A DNA stretch of 64,000 nt, from the NCBI RefSeq assembly GCF_032463525.1, contig NZ_CP135971.1, forward strand, positions 930,001-994,000, in the 5' to 3' direction. Position 1 is the stretch's first letter, and each line of letters opens with the position of its first letter. Source of the stretch: Pseudomonas sp. DTU_2021_1001937_2_SI_NGA_ILE_001. GTDB taxonomy: Bacteria; Pseudomonadota; Gammaproteobacteria; Pseudomonadales; Pseudomonadaceae. Of this stretch, positions 10,260 to 17,022 are shown piece after piece. The position numbers and the translations under genes are program-made. The notes below the pieces were generated by a model. The model did no database searches. It saw nothing but the letters and a program-made list of their open reading frames with translations, and was not told the origin of the DNA.

Positions 10260-10548
10260 GTGCCTTTGGTGGGGAACGACAGCGTGAAATACGTCTGGGA
10301 TAGGCTCACATTTGGTAATACATTGTTACGCATAATGTATATTATGTTAAATTATGTATTACATATTACAGCTCCTGAGCAACATGTCCCCTAGAATCCC
10401 CTCGTTCGCGCCACTGGGATCAAAATATCCCCTAACGGCCCTGTACTTGAAAATCTGTCAGTCCGCTCTGGTACCTAACTCCAACTCCCACACGTTTTCC
10501 AGCAACCTTGGCTGAGCCCAGCAAATCCAGAGGTGTCGGGCGTTCCAG
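10260..10548. other. AT-rich non-coding island between convergent genes
   Basis: No gene seen. From about 10300 to 10375 the base composition falls sharply compared with its neighbours and contains TAATACAT (10317-10324) and ATGTATTA (10354-10361) as an inverted pair, plus repeated TTATGTTAAATTATGT-like runs. This may be the footprint of horizontally acquired DNA or a nucleoid-protein binding site. Confidence 0.5.
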
Positions 10549-11253
10549 TCAGAACGCGACTGGCGCCTCGTGCTCATCAACCTCGAAATCCGGCGCAGGC
10601 TCCACAACCCCTTTGACCATGTCAGGCGTCAAGGTCCAAAAAACACCCTGGATCGATTTCTGCTGGAAATCCACAGTAAAGCCGTTGACGACATCCAGTC
10701 GAAAGATGTCCAGCCAGGTCGCTTGGACTGCCGAATGAAATGGCTCCGGCAGCGGCTTATCGTCATAGATACAGAGACCCGCTGCGTTAATCTCGCGCTC
10801 GAATCGTTCCTCAGCTTCGCCTTCCGCATTAATCCAATAGTTCAGCGGGACATGCCACATATCAAAGTCAGAAAGCAGCAGCTCGTGACGGGGAATACTC
10901 AACTCCAGCAGAAGCTGATCGTCGGTACCGCACCGAGCGGTGGGTTTGGTTTCTCCATAACCCGCTCTGACCCAGCACCACCAGGGACTCACGCCGGTTT
11001 TTGCTGAGGGGATGCCTGAAGCCTCCATGACGTCAATCATCCACTGATAGGCCATGCGGAACATCGGGTCGTCGTCAGCAAACTCGATCGAGCAATGCCG
11101 CAAGCGCCCGGTCATGAGCGGCTCAAGTATCTCGTGTGGGATGAACATCCATGCAGTCACACGCCCATGGTCATCGGCGAAGTGGTCACACCACTGCTTG
11201 CGGGTCTGTGCGAGATCGGGGGCTAAATGTTCGTCTGTTGCCGGCCTGGCCAT
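10549..11253 (-). CDS. DUF3841-family protein
   Basis: A 234-aa protein that matches the DUF3841 family in the remembered motifs: AYQWMIDVMEASGI (about residues 68-81) and LLSDFDMWHVPLNYW (about residues 125-139), preceded by LELSIPRHE. The family has no known function; members occur in bacteria next to unrelated genes. The ATG at 11251-11253 has an AAGG ribosome binding site. An N-terminal extension of about 60 residues precedes the usual family core. It is transcribed leftward and alone, converging with the small membrane protein gene. Confidence 0.72.
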   Translation of the reverse strand: MARPATDEHLAPDLAQTRKQWCDHFADDHGRVTAWMFIPHEILEPLMTGRLRHCSIEFADDDPMFRMAYQWMIDVMEASGIPSAKTGVSPWWCWVRAGYGETKPTARCGTDDQLLLELSIPRHELLLSDFDMWHVPLNYWINAEGEAEERFEREINAAGLCIYDDKPLPEPFHSAVQATWLDIFRLDVVNGFTVDFQQKSIQGVFWTLTPDMVKGVVEPAPDFEVDEHEAPVAF

Positions 11254-11413
11254 CTGCCTTCCTACTATGTGGACATGCGGACGTTTCCGGTCCGAGTCAC
11301 CGAACGGACGCTACGGTGCGCCTCTCGTCCAGCCTAAAGCCAAAAGTAGCATTTCGACACGGTTACGCGACAAGGGTCCAGTTTGATCATGGGCCTGGTC
11401 ATCAGGCGTGCAC

Positions 11414-12589
11414 CTACAACGTTCCTTTATCCCTTTCCGCCAACACCACCCGCTCCCCAGCCTTCAGCCCCGACCGCACCTGCACCTGGCTCTGATTACG
11501 CAAACCGGTCTCGACCTGTGTCGTGCGCACCTTGTCACCCTCCTCCAGCACCCTGACCTCGAAGCGCCCCTGCGCATCCTTGGCGCCAAGCGCTGCCAGG
11601 GGAATGCTCAGGGCGTTTTCAGCCACGCCCAGCACGATGCGCACATCGGCGCTCATGCTCACGCGCAGGCGCCCCTGCGGGTTGGGCACGTCGAACACCG
11701 CCGTGTAGAACACCGCCTCCTTGCCCGAGCCGGCATTGCTCCCCTGCCCGGTCAGATATTGAGGCGCCGGTTCGATTTCGCGCAGGGTCGCCTCATAACG
11801 TGTGTCGGGGTCGCCCATCAGGGTGAAGTACACCGGCAGGCCCGGGTGAATACGCAGTACATCCGCTTCGGCCACCTGCGCCTTGATCGTCATCCGGCTC
11901 AGGTCGGCCATTTTCAACAGGACTGGCGGCGCCTGCTCAGCGATGACCGTCTGGCCTGGCTGGGTGACGATGGCCAACACGGTGCCGTCGGCCGGGGCCA
12001 GGATGCGGGTGTAGTCCAGGTTGACCTGGGCGGTGTCGCGTTGAACGCGTGCCTTGCGCGACTGCTCCATCTGCGAGGCGTAGTCGCCTTTGGCCTGGGC
12101 ATAGGCGGCACGTGCCTGCTCGGCTTCTTGCGCAGAGACGGCTCCATGCTGGATGAGACGCTGATAGCGCCGTTGCGCCTGCTCGGCACGCTCGAGCTTG
12201 AAGCGGGCGGCGTCGGCCTGCGCACCAAGCAGCTGCACTTGCACCTGTGCCTGGCGCAACGCATTGCGCGCCGGCAAGGGGTCGATCTCGGCGAGCAACT
12301 GGCCCTGGCGAACCTGGTCGTTAGGCGCGACCAGCACTTGCTTGACCTGCCCGGAAACTTGAGCGCCTACATCCAGCTGGCGGCTACCTTGCAGTACGCC
12401 GCTGGCGATCACTGCCTGTTCAAGGCGTCCTTCGCGTACCGGCGCAGTGATGTAACCCGACTCTTCAGGTTCGGTTGCATAGCGATAGAACGCATAACTT
12501 GCCAGCGAGAACAGCGAGTCGACCAGCACCAGGCGCACCAGAATCTTGCGCCAGCTCCAGCCGCGAAAGGGCCATTTAAACTTCACCAC
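11414..12589 (-). CDS. Orphan MacA-like periplasmic adaptor (HlyD / membrane-fusion family)
   Basis: A 391-aa adaptor protein of the MacA type: one N-terminal membrane anchor (about residues 17-37), a biotinyl-lipoyl half-motif GAQVSGQVKQVLVAPNDQV, an alpha-helical hairpin rich in Ala/Gln (about residues 100-190), the second half ILAPADGTVLAIVTQPGQTV, and a beta-barrel end. It is paralogous to macA at 18981-20159 but has no ABC or RND partner beside it. No ATG is available: two adjacent GTG codons (12589 and 12586) follow AGGAG at 12594-12598, and the second is better spaced. Its upstream region carries a phased array of palindromes. It could swap into the MacB-OprM exporter of the lipopeptide cluster. 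Confidence 0.85.
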   Translation of the reverse strand: MVKFKWPFRGWSWRKILVRLVLVDSLFSLASYAFYRYATEPEESGYITAPVREGRLEQAVIASGVLQGSRQLDVGAQVSGQVKQVLVAPNDQVRQGQLLAEIDPLPARNALRQAQVQVQLLGAQADAARFKLERAEQAQRRYQRLIQHGAVSAQEAEQARAAYAQAKGDYASQMEQSRKARVQRDTAQVNLDYTRILAPADGTVLAIVTQPGQTVIAEQAPPVLLKMADLSRMTIKAQVAEADVLRIHPGLPVYFTLMGDPDTRYEATLREIEPAPQYLTGQGSNAGSGKEAVFYTAVFDVPNPQGRLRVSMSADVRIVLGVAENALSIPLAALGAKDAQGRFEVRVLEEGDKVRTTQVETGLRNQSQVQVRSGLKAGERVVLAERDKGTL

Positions 12590-12597
12590 CTCGCTCC

Positions 12598-12690
12598 TAG
12601 TTTGTACGGTTGTACCAATACTCTAGTTTGTACGGTTGTACCAAGTTATTAGTTCGTACGGATGTACCAACTTAATCAGCCGTACCATGG
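12598..12690 (-). promoter_or_regulatory. Array of GTAC palindromes with exact 26-bp period
   Basis: Three copies of TAGTTTGTACGGTTGTACCAA (the third with two changes) start at 12598, 12624 and 12650. The inner dyad is GTAC-N4-GTAC, beginning at 12604, 12630 and 12656. A half-site GTACC follows at 12682, again 26 bp on. The first copy touches the Shine-Dalgarno of the orphan adaptor gene, so this is almost certainly its operator/promoter region. The dyad shape suits a TetR-family regulator; no such gene is in the window. Confidence 0.7.
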
Positions 12691-12766
12691 ACTTTGACCG
12701 GGAACTAAAGGCGCTCAAATCATTCAAATGCGGCATTTACTTTAGGCCGACCGCCGGTTTTGCGTC

Positions 12767-12786
12767 TGTCCCTGCAAACCGGGACA
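12767..12786. promoter_or_regulatory. syr-syp-box-like dyad (LuxR-type activator site), copy 1
   Basis: TGTC-CCT-GCAAAC-CGG-GACA fits the syr-syp box (TGTCccg-N6-cggGACA, recalled from P. syringae syringomycin/syringopeptin promoters) with one departure in the left arm. It lies about 190 bp upstream of the first LuxR gene and about 180 bp upstream of the divergent orphan adaptor. Confidence 0.6.
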
Positions 12787-12830
12787 AGTTGTGGTGCCAG
12801 TCGGATAATGGCACATTAACTACAATCCTT

Positions 12831-12850
12831 TGTCCCTGTTTTCGGCGACA
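12831..12850. promoter_or_regulatory. syr-syp-box-like dyad, copy 2
   Basis: TGTC-CCT-GTTTTC-GGC-GACA shares the TGTCCCT arm, N6 spacing and GACA end with copy 1, starting 64 bp downstream of it. The right arm is GGC rather than CGG. It is about 130 bp upstream of the LuxR start. Confidence 0.5.
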
Positions 12851-12979
12851 GACACTCTTCAGCTCACTCTGTAGTTTCGACGTATCAGATGGCCGGATCA
12901 CTGCATTGTCCGGTCCTGTACACGTTCAATGGAAGCGCTACGGACAGCGGTGTACCGGAGCCTGTGACGAGAGAGAACG

Positions 12980-13771
12980 ATGAATTCCAAGCTACAGGAA
13001 ACAGGTAAGCATTCCGCCTACTTCTTGGCCCTGGGGCGGTTGATATCAAGCGTGGGCAGCAATGACTTCGTGTCGCAAATGCACGACTTGATCAATGATT
13101 CAGTGCCGATCGATCTGACCGAACTCAGTGAGTGGACGATTGATGAACACGAGCGCAAGGTGATCAACACCTGGCTTATCGGCAGTGCTCCGGCAGCCTC
13201 TGGAACTTGCGCCCAGGACCATGACTGGTTATTGGAACGCCTGCTCGAATCGGAAGAAGCCCCGCTCATACACAGCAAATACCCCAGCGCCATGGTCAAG
13301 GAACCTACTCCCTGCCTGGATGCCTGGTGCTGTAACGTCGCGTCCAGAAAGTCCAATCGCTACTGGCTGATTTCACTGCACCGCCACACCCCGCAAAAAG
13401 ACTTCTCGATCCATGAACTCTCGTTTCTGAAGAACTTTTCAGAAACGCTTTTGCCGCTGCTCGAGCGTCATGCCCAGGCGACGCGGGAGCTCTGCGACTT
13501 GCCTCAGATGACGCCCGACACTTCCGGTGGGCGGGAGCTGCAGCGCGACTTCAATGAGAAACTCAAGCTCACTGACACCCAGCTGTCCACGCGGGAGCGA
13601 GAGATCTGCCTGGGCCTGCTTGCGGGCGCCACGGTGCCCGAAATGGCCGAAAAACTGCACGTGAAAAACAGCTCCATTGAAACCTATTTGAAGCGTGCGG
13701 CTGCCAAGCTAGGGGTGAAAGGACGTCACGGACTGGTCAAATGGATGATCGGGATGAGCCAGAGCGGTTGA
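12980..13771 (+). CDS. LuxR-type transcriptional regulator of the lipopeptide cluster (1)
   Basis: A 263-aa regulator with a C-terminal LuxR helix-turn-helix (about residues 198-255): LSTREREICLGLLAG, then TVPEMAEKLHVKNSSIETYLKRAAAKLGV. The N-terminal 190 residues lack the recognisable autoinducer-binding or receiver motifs. This fits the SalA/SyrF/PsoR-like regulators that flank cyclic lipopeptide synthetases in Pseudomonas, normally as activators downstream of Gac/Rsm. It is paralogous to the second LuxR gene (15955-16794); both start with a similar 'LGxxI...GS..F...HDLIN' segment. The ATG at 12980 follows GAGAGAACG. Two syr-syp-like boxes lie upstream, suggesting auto- or cross-regulation. 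Confidence 0.88.
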   Translation: MNSKLQETGKHSAYFLALGRLISSVGSNDFVSQMHDLINDSVPIDLTELSEWTIDEHERKVINTWLIGSAPAASGTCAQDHDWLLERLLESEEAPLIHSKYPSAMVKEPTPCLDAWCCNVASRKSNRYWLISLHRHTPQKDFSIHELSFLKNFSETLLPLLERHAQATRELCDLPQMTPDTSGGRELQRDFNEKLKLTDTQLSTREREICLGLLAGATVPEMAEKLHVKNSSIETYLKRAAAKLGVKGRHGLVKWMIGMSQSG

Positions 13772-13834
13772 GCGCCGCAACCAAGCCACCCTCTTTGACC
13801 GAAGCTTGCAGAATGTTCAGATAAGGTTGCGTCC

Positions 13835-15240
13835 ATGTTTCGCTACTCCCCCGGTTGGCTGACGCTCGCTTTACTCAGTGGCTGTTCACTGATTCCGATT
13901 ACCAGCGCCCTGCTCCGCCAGCGCCTGCAGCCTATGCACAAGGCAGCGCCGTGCTGAGCACGGGTGAAGCCAGGCAATACGGTTGGCAACAGGTCTTCCG
14001 CGACCCGGCCCTGGTGCAGTTGCTGGATACGGCAATGACCCACAATCGTGATCTGCGCGTGGCCCTGCTCAACATTCAGGCGTTTCAGGCGCAATACCGT
14101 ATTCAGCGCAGTGCGTTGTTTCCCAGCGTATCGATACAGGGCTCCGGCACTCGCCAGAGCGTACCGGCGGACCTGTCCACTTCGGGGGTACGCAGCACGG
14201 CGGGTAATTACTCGGTCGGGCTGGGCATCAGCGCCTATGAGCTGGACCTGTTCGGCCGCAACCGCAGCCTGAGCCAGGAAAAGATCGAGGCGTATCTGGC
14301 CCAGGAGCAGGCCCAGCGCAGCACCCGGCTGAGTCTGATCGGCAACGTCGCCACGGCCTACCTGAGCTGGCGCGCCGACCAGGAACAGCTGGCGCTGGCG
14401 CGACAGACTCTGGAAGCCTACGAAAAGAGCCTGTCGCTGACCACGCAGCAGCTCAGCGCCGGCGGCGCCACGGCCCTGGCCCAGAGCCAGGCCAGTACTC
14501 AGGTCGAGAGCGCCCGGGCGCGGGTGGCGCAATACCAGCGGCAAGTGGACCAGGGCCAGAACAATCTGCAACTGCTCACAGGCGCTCCCGTGCAGATCAG
14601 CGTTCCCAGCGAACCGATCAGTGATGATCTGATCGCCCAGATGCCCGCCGGGTTGCCTTCACAACTGCTGCAACGCCGGCCTGACATCCTGCAGGCCGAA
14701 CACCAGCTCAAGGCGGCCAATGCCAACATCGGTGCAGCGCGGGCGGCGTTTTTTCCCAGCATCACCTTGACTGCCAACGGCGGCACCGCCAGCAGTGAGT
14801 TGTCCGGTCTGTTCAAGGCGGGCTCCAAGGCCTGGACGTTTCAGCCGCAGATCAATATCCCGCTGTTCAATGCCGGTAACCTGCGCGCCAGCCTGGATTA
14901 CGCCAAGATCCAGAAAGACATCGACGTCGCGCAGTACGAGAAAAGTATTCAGACCGCGTTCCAGGAAGTGTCCGATGGGTTGGCCGCGCGCCAGACTTAC
15001 CGCCAGCAAGTCATGGCTCAACATAATCTGGTCAAGGCCAGCGAGAATTACTATCGGCTTGCCGAATCACGTTATCGAGAAGGGCTGGACAGCAGCTTGA
15101 CCTTCCTCGATGCCCAACGCTCTTTGTACAGTGCTCAAAGCTCGCTGATTAACGATCGCCTCTCGCAATTGACGGCAGAGGTCAATCTTTACAAAGCACT
15201 GGGTGGCGACTGGCAGCAGGAGCCGTCTCAAGAGTTATAG
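13835..15240 (+). pseudogene. OprM/PseA-like outer-membrane efflux lipoprotein with an apparent 1-bp frameshift
   Basis: The body (about 450 aa) is a TolC/OprM-family channel: DYQRPAPPAPAAYAQG, NRDLRVALLNIQAFQAQYRIQR, SAYELDLFGRNRSLSQ and RRPDILQAEHQLKAANANIGAARAAFFP-type motifs are all in order. The correct start is the ATG at 13835, which encodes a lipoprotein signal peptide (MFRYSPGWLTLALLSG-C-SLIP, lipobox LSGC). That frame then reads into ITSALLRQ and stops at about 13957. The channel resumes in the next frame at GATTACCAG (13897). OprM has SLIP-DYQRP, so a single G appears to be missing next to 13897. A TTG start at 13855 would give a product without a signal peptide. Either a real inactivation or a sequencing error. 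It probably served MacAB export. Confidence 0.8.
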
Positions 15241-15310
15241 ATCCCGTTACGCACTTACTTAAGTCGATTTTTATCGAGGATCGTGTTGCCTGTGGGCATG
15301 CACCGATCCA

Positions 15311-15391
15311 TTCAAACAAACGTTTGGTAAGTTCAAACGCTTGTTGGCTTTATTCAAACAACCGTTCGATATAATCAAACGGCTGTTCGTT
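15311..15391 (+). promoter_or_regulatory. Four CAAAC-N4-GTT palindromes phased at 21 bp, overlapping a TATAAT
   Basis: CAAAC-AAAC-GTTTG (15313), CAAAC-GCTT-GTTGG (15334), CAAAC-AACC-GTTCG (15355) and CAAAC-GGCT-GTTCG (15376) start exactly 21 bp apart, two helical turns. A consensus -10 (TATAAT, 15370-15375) sits between copies 3 and 4 and points rightward, though no good -35 is seen at the usual distance. It looks like a promoter under co-operative control by a TetR-like dimer, driving the small open frame and/or the second LuxR gene. Confidence 0.65.
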
Positions 15392-15677
15392 GCCGCCACG
15401 ATTGCAAAATTCGCGAAAAAACAAGTATTTAACGCTGTAAAAATAGAGGCTAAAGTAGATGCTCAACCCCTCTAAGAGGTAGCACATTGATGTCACTCCT
15501 TACAATGCTGGGTGCGATGAAAAAATATGAGCTGGGATGAAAAAAATATCAGTGCGAGTGTTAGATAATGCTGGCCTCACCTAGTTGTTATCGGTATTGT
15601 TACTCCTACGGAAACATATCATTACACTCACCCACTGCATCTACCGGCTGACCGAGCGACTCAACTGGAGTAGACCC

Positions 15678-15746
15678 ATGAAGACAGACCTTGAACAACT
15701 GACCTCGACCGCAGACTTGGTCTTTTCGGTAAGTGATAGCATTTAG
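15678..15746 (+). CDS. Possible 22-aa peptide gene
   Basis: ATG at 15678 follows GGAG with 7-base spacing. The peptide is MKTDLEQLTSTADLVFSVSD plus two more residues before TAG. It is acidic, with no signal peptide or membrane helix, and not recognised. It lies downstream of the 21-bp array and 200 bp before the second LuxR gene, so it could be a leader peptide, a secreted signal precursor, or the decayed start of a lost gene. Support is the ribosome binding site only. Confidence 0.35.
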   Translation: MKTDLEQLTSTADLVFSVSDSI

Positions 15747-15954
15747 CCCTATTCTAATAACTTTCTGCTTTGTGCCCGTTAACTGCCTGTCGAATCCAGG
15801 AGATCAGGATTATGCCTAGTCATTCATCGCCCTAGCCTTCCCTTCTTTCAGTTGCCCACACACTTATACTTAAACTCATTAATGCCTTTTATTGCATTGA
15901 CGTCATTCAATTTGATTATTGAGTCATGGTTATTGAATTTAGAAGGGAAGTTTG

Positions 15955-16794
15955 ATGAACATCCAACAGCTCTTTCCGCACTTGGGAAAAGTGATCGCTG
16001 GCGCCGGTAGCCGACATTTCACGCGCTTACTTCACGATCTGATCAACGCCTCGTTACCGGTAGACGCTACACACGTTACTCAATACCGCGCCAGCTCCGG
16101 CATCCCTGTGGCCGGTCCGGTACCCAGAAATTGCATCGGCAGCACCTCACCCAACAGCGCTCCCCCGCCGGAACCTATCGTACTGAGCCCAGAGCAACTC
16201 AAGGCGGCACAACTTTATGAACATGCCGGCGATACCTACCGCGTGATCGCCGGTCAAGTGGGTAACGAACCGGTAAAGGCCGCTGCCAATTGCCAGATGC
16301 ATTTGGCTTCCTACCAGCAGAAGAATGGCCAACGCTGCGTGATTTCGGTATTTCGTACCGCATCTGAAGAAGCCTTCACCCCCCAGGAGCGGGCAAAGTT
16401 GAAAGACCTGGCGCTGATGCTGCTGCCGATCATCGAAGAACACATCGCAAGCACCACGCCTTCCGCCAGCAACGTCACCGCACTGCATGGCCGCGCCCAC
16501 CGCGTAGACAACAAGGTTCCTGCCCTCAGTGGCTTGCGTGAACGCTTCCAGGAACGTCTCTGCGCGTGCGAACTGAACCTTTCCGAGCGCGAAACCGAAG
16601 TGTGCATCGGCCTGCTGGCCGGCCACACGGTGCCTGAGTTGGCCGAGCGGCTGGCGCTGAAGGTCAGTACCGTGGAAAGCTATTTCAAGCGCGCTGCCGT
16701 GAAGATGAGCATCAACGGCCGCCGTGCTCTGTTGCGCTGGCTGCACGCCAGTGAACCGACTGAAAACCTTCAATTGCTGCGCAAGGGCGCCTGA
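15955..16794 (+). CDS. LuxR-type transcriptional regulator of the lipopeptide cluster (2)
   Basis: A 279-aa regulator with a C-terminal LuxR helix-turn-helix (about residues 205-262): LSERETEVCIGLLAG, then TVPELAERLALKVSTVESYFKRAAVKM. As in its paralogue at 12980-13771, the N-terminal domain has no recognisable acyl-homoserine-lactone or phospho-receiver motif. A TTG codon directly precedes the ATG; the ATG at 15955 is chosen because AGAAGGGAAG gives a well-spaced ribosome binding site. It converges with macB. SalA/SyrF/RfiA-like activators in this position control lipopeptide synthetase and exporter genes. Confidence 0.88.
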   Translation: MNIQQLFPHLGKVIAGAGSRHFTRLLHDLINASLPVDATHVTQYRASSGIPVAGPVPRNCIGSTSPNSAPPPEPIVLSPEQLKAAQLYEHAGDTYRVIAGQVGNEPVKAAANCQMHLASYQQKNGQRCVISVFRTASEEAFTPQERAKLKDLALMLLPIIEEHIASTTPSASNVTALHGRAHRVDNKVPALSGLRERFQERLCACELNLSERETEVCIGLLAGHTVPELAERLALKVSTVESYFKRAAVKMSINGRRALLRWLHASEPTENLQLLRKGA

Positions 16795-16819
16795 TCGGCC
16801 CATTGCCAGCCCCCTCCCT

Positions 16820-16867
16820 CAAGGTGGTGGCAGGCCGGCTGCAATCAGCCGTTCTGCCACCACCTTG
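16820..16867. terminator. Long hairpin between convergent luxR and macB
   Basis: CAAGGTGGTGGCAG (16820-16833) and CTGCCACCACCTTG (16854-16867) form a perfect 14-bp stem with a smaller GGCTG/CAGCC hairpin inside. It starts 26 bp after the luxR stop. No clear U-tract on either side, but position and strength suit a bidirectional terminator. Confidence 0.55.
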
Positions 16868-16905
16868 AACCTTCCCCCCGACGCGACACCCCTCTGCGCT
16901 TGCCC

Positions 16906-16995
16906 GTGGGAGCGGCTTTAGCCGCGAAAGCATCAGGGAAATCACAGCATCTGCTGTGAACAGACGCTCGCTTCGCGGCTGAAGCCGCCCCTGTG
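16906..16995. repeat. Pair of facing REP-like palindromes downstream of macB
   Basis: GTGGGAGCGGCTTTAGCCGC and GAAAGC (16906-16931) face GCTTCGCGGCTGAAGCCGCC and CCTGTG (16970-16995), the same head-to-head unit as at 496-589. It ends 28 bp from the macB stop and would form a large 3' stem-loop. Confidence 0.65.
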
Positions 16996-17022
16996 CGCGG
17001 AGCGGCGGTCGGCTTTGGGATG

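Larger units (their letters stand above)
12590..12979. other. Divergent regulatory interval between the orphan adaptor and the first LuxR gene
   Basis: About 390 bp without a gene. The left part carries a 26-bp-phased operator array (12598-12690) facing the adaptor gene. The middle holds two dyads resembling the syr-syp box (12767-12786 and 12831-12850). An open frame that runs through here (12636-12983) has a composition and start unlike a gene. Confidence 0.65.
15241..15954. other. Long regulatory interval upstream of the second LuxR gene
   Basis: About 700 bp. It holds a four-copy operator array with a TATAAT (15311-15391), a direct repeat GATGAAAAAATAT-like at 15516-15528 and 15536-15549, a possible 22-codon peptide gene (15678-15746), and otherwise AT-rich DNA leading to the LuxR start. 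Confidence 0.55.

Noticed and set aside
12598..12690. The 26-bp repeats as a CRISPR array or plasmid iterons
   Set aside because: Units are contiguous dyads without unique spacers, there are no cas or replication genes, and the array ends at a ribosome binding site, which fits an operator.
12636..12983. 115-codon frame in front of the first LuxR gene
   Set aside because: It runs through the operator array and the syr-syp-like boxes, and its start lies inside a repeat; regulatory DNA explains the stretch better.
13855..15240. OprM-like protein starting at the TTG 13855 as an intact gene
   Set aside because: This start gives an N-terminus that is a frameshifted reading of the lipoprotein signal; the homologous leader is in the other frame from 13835.
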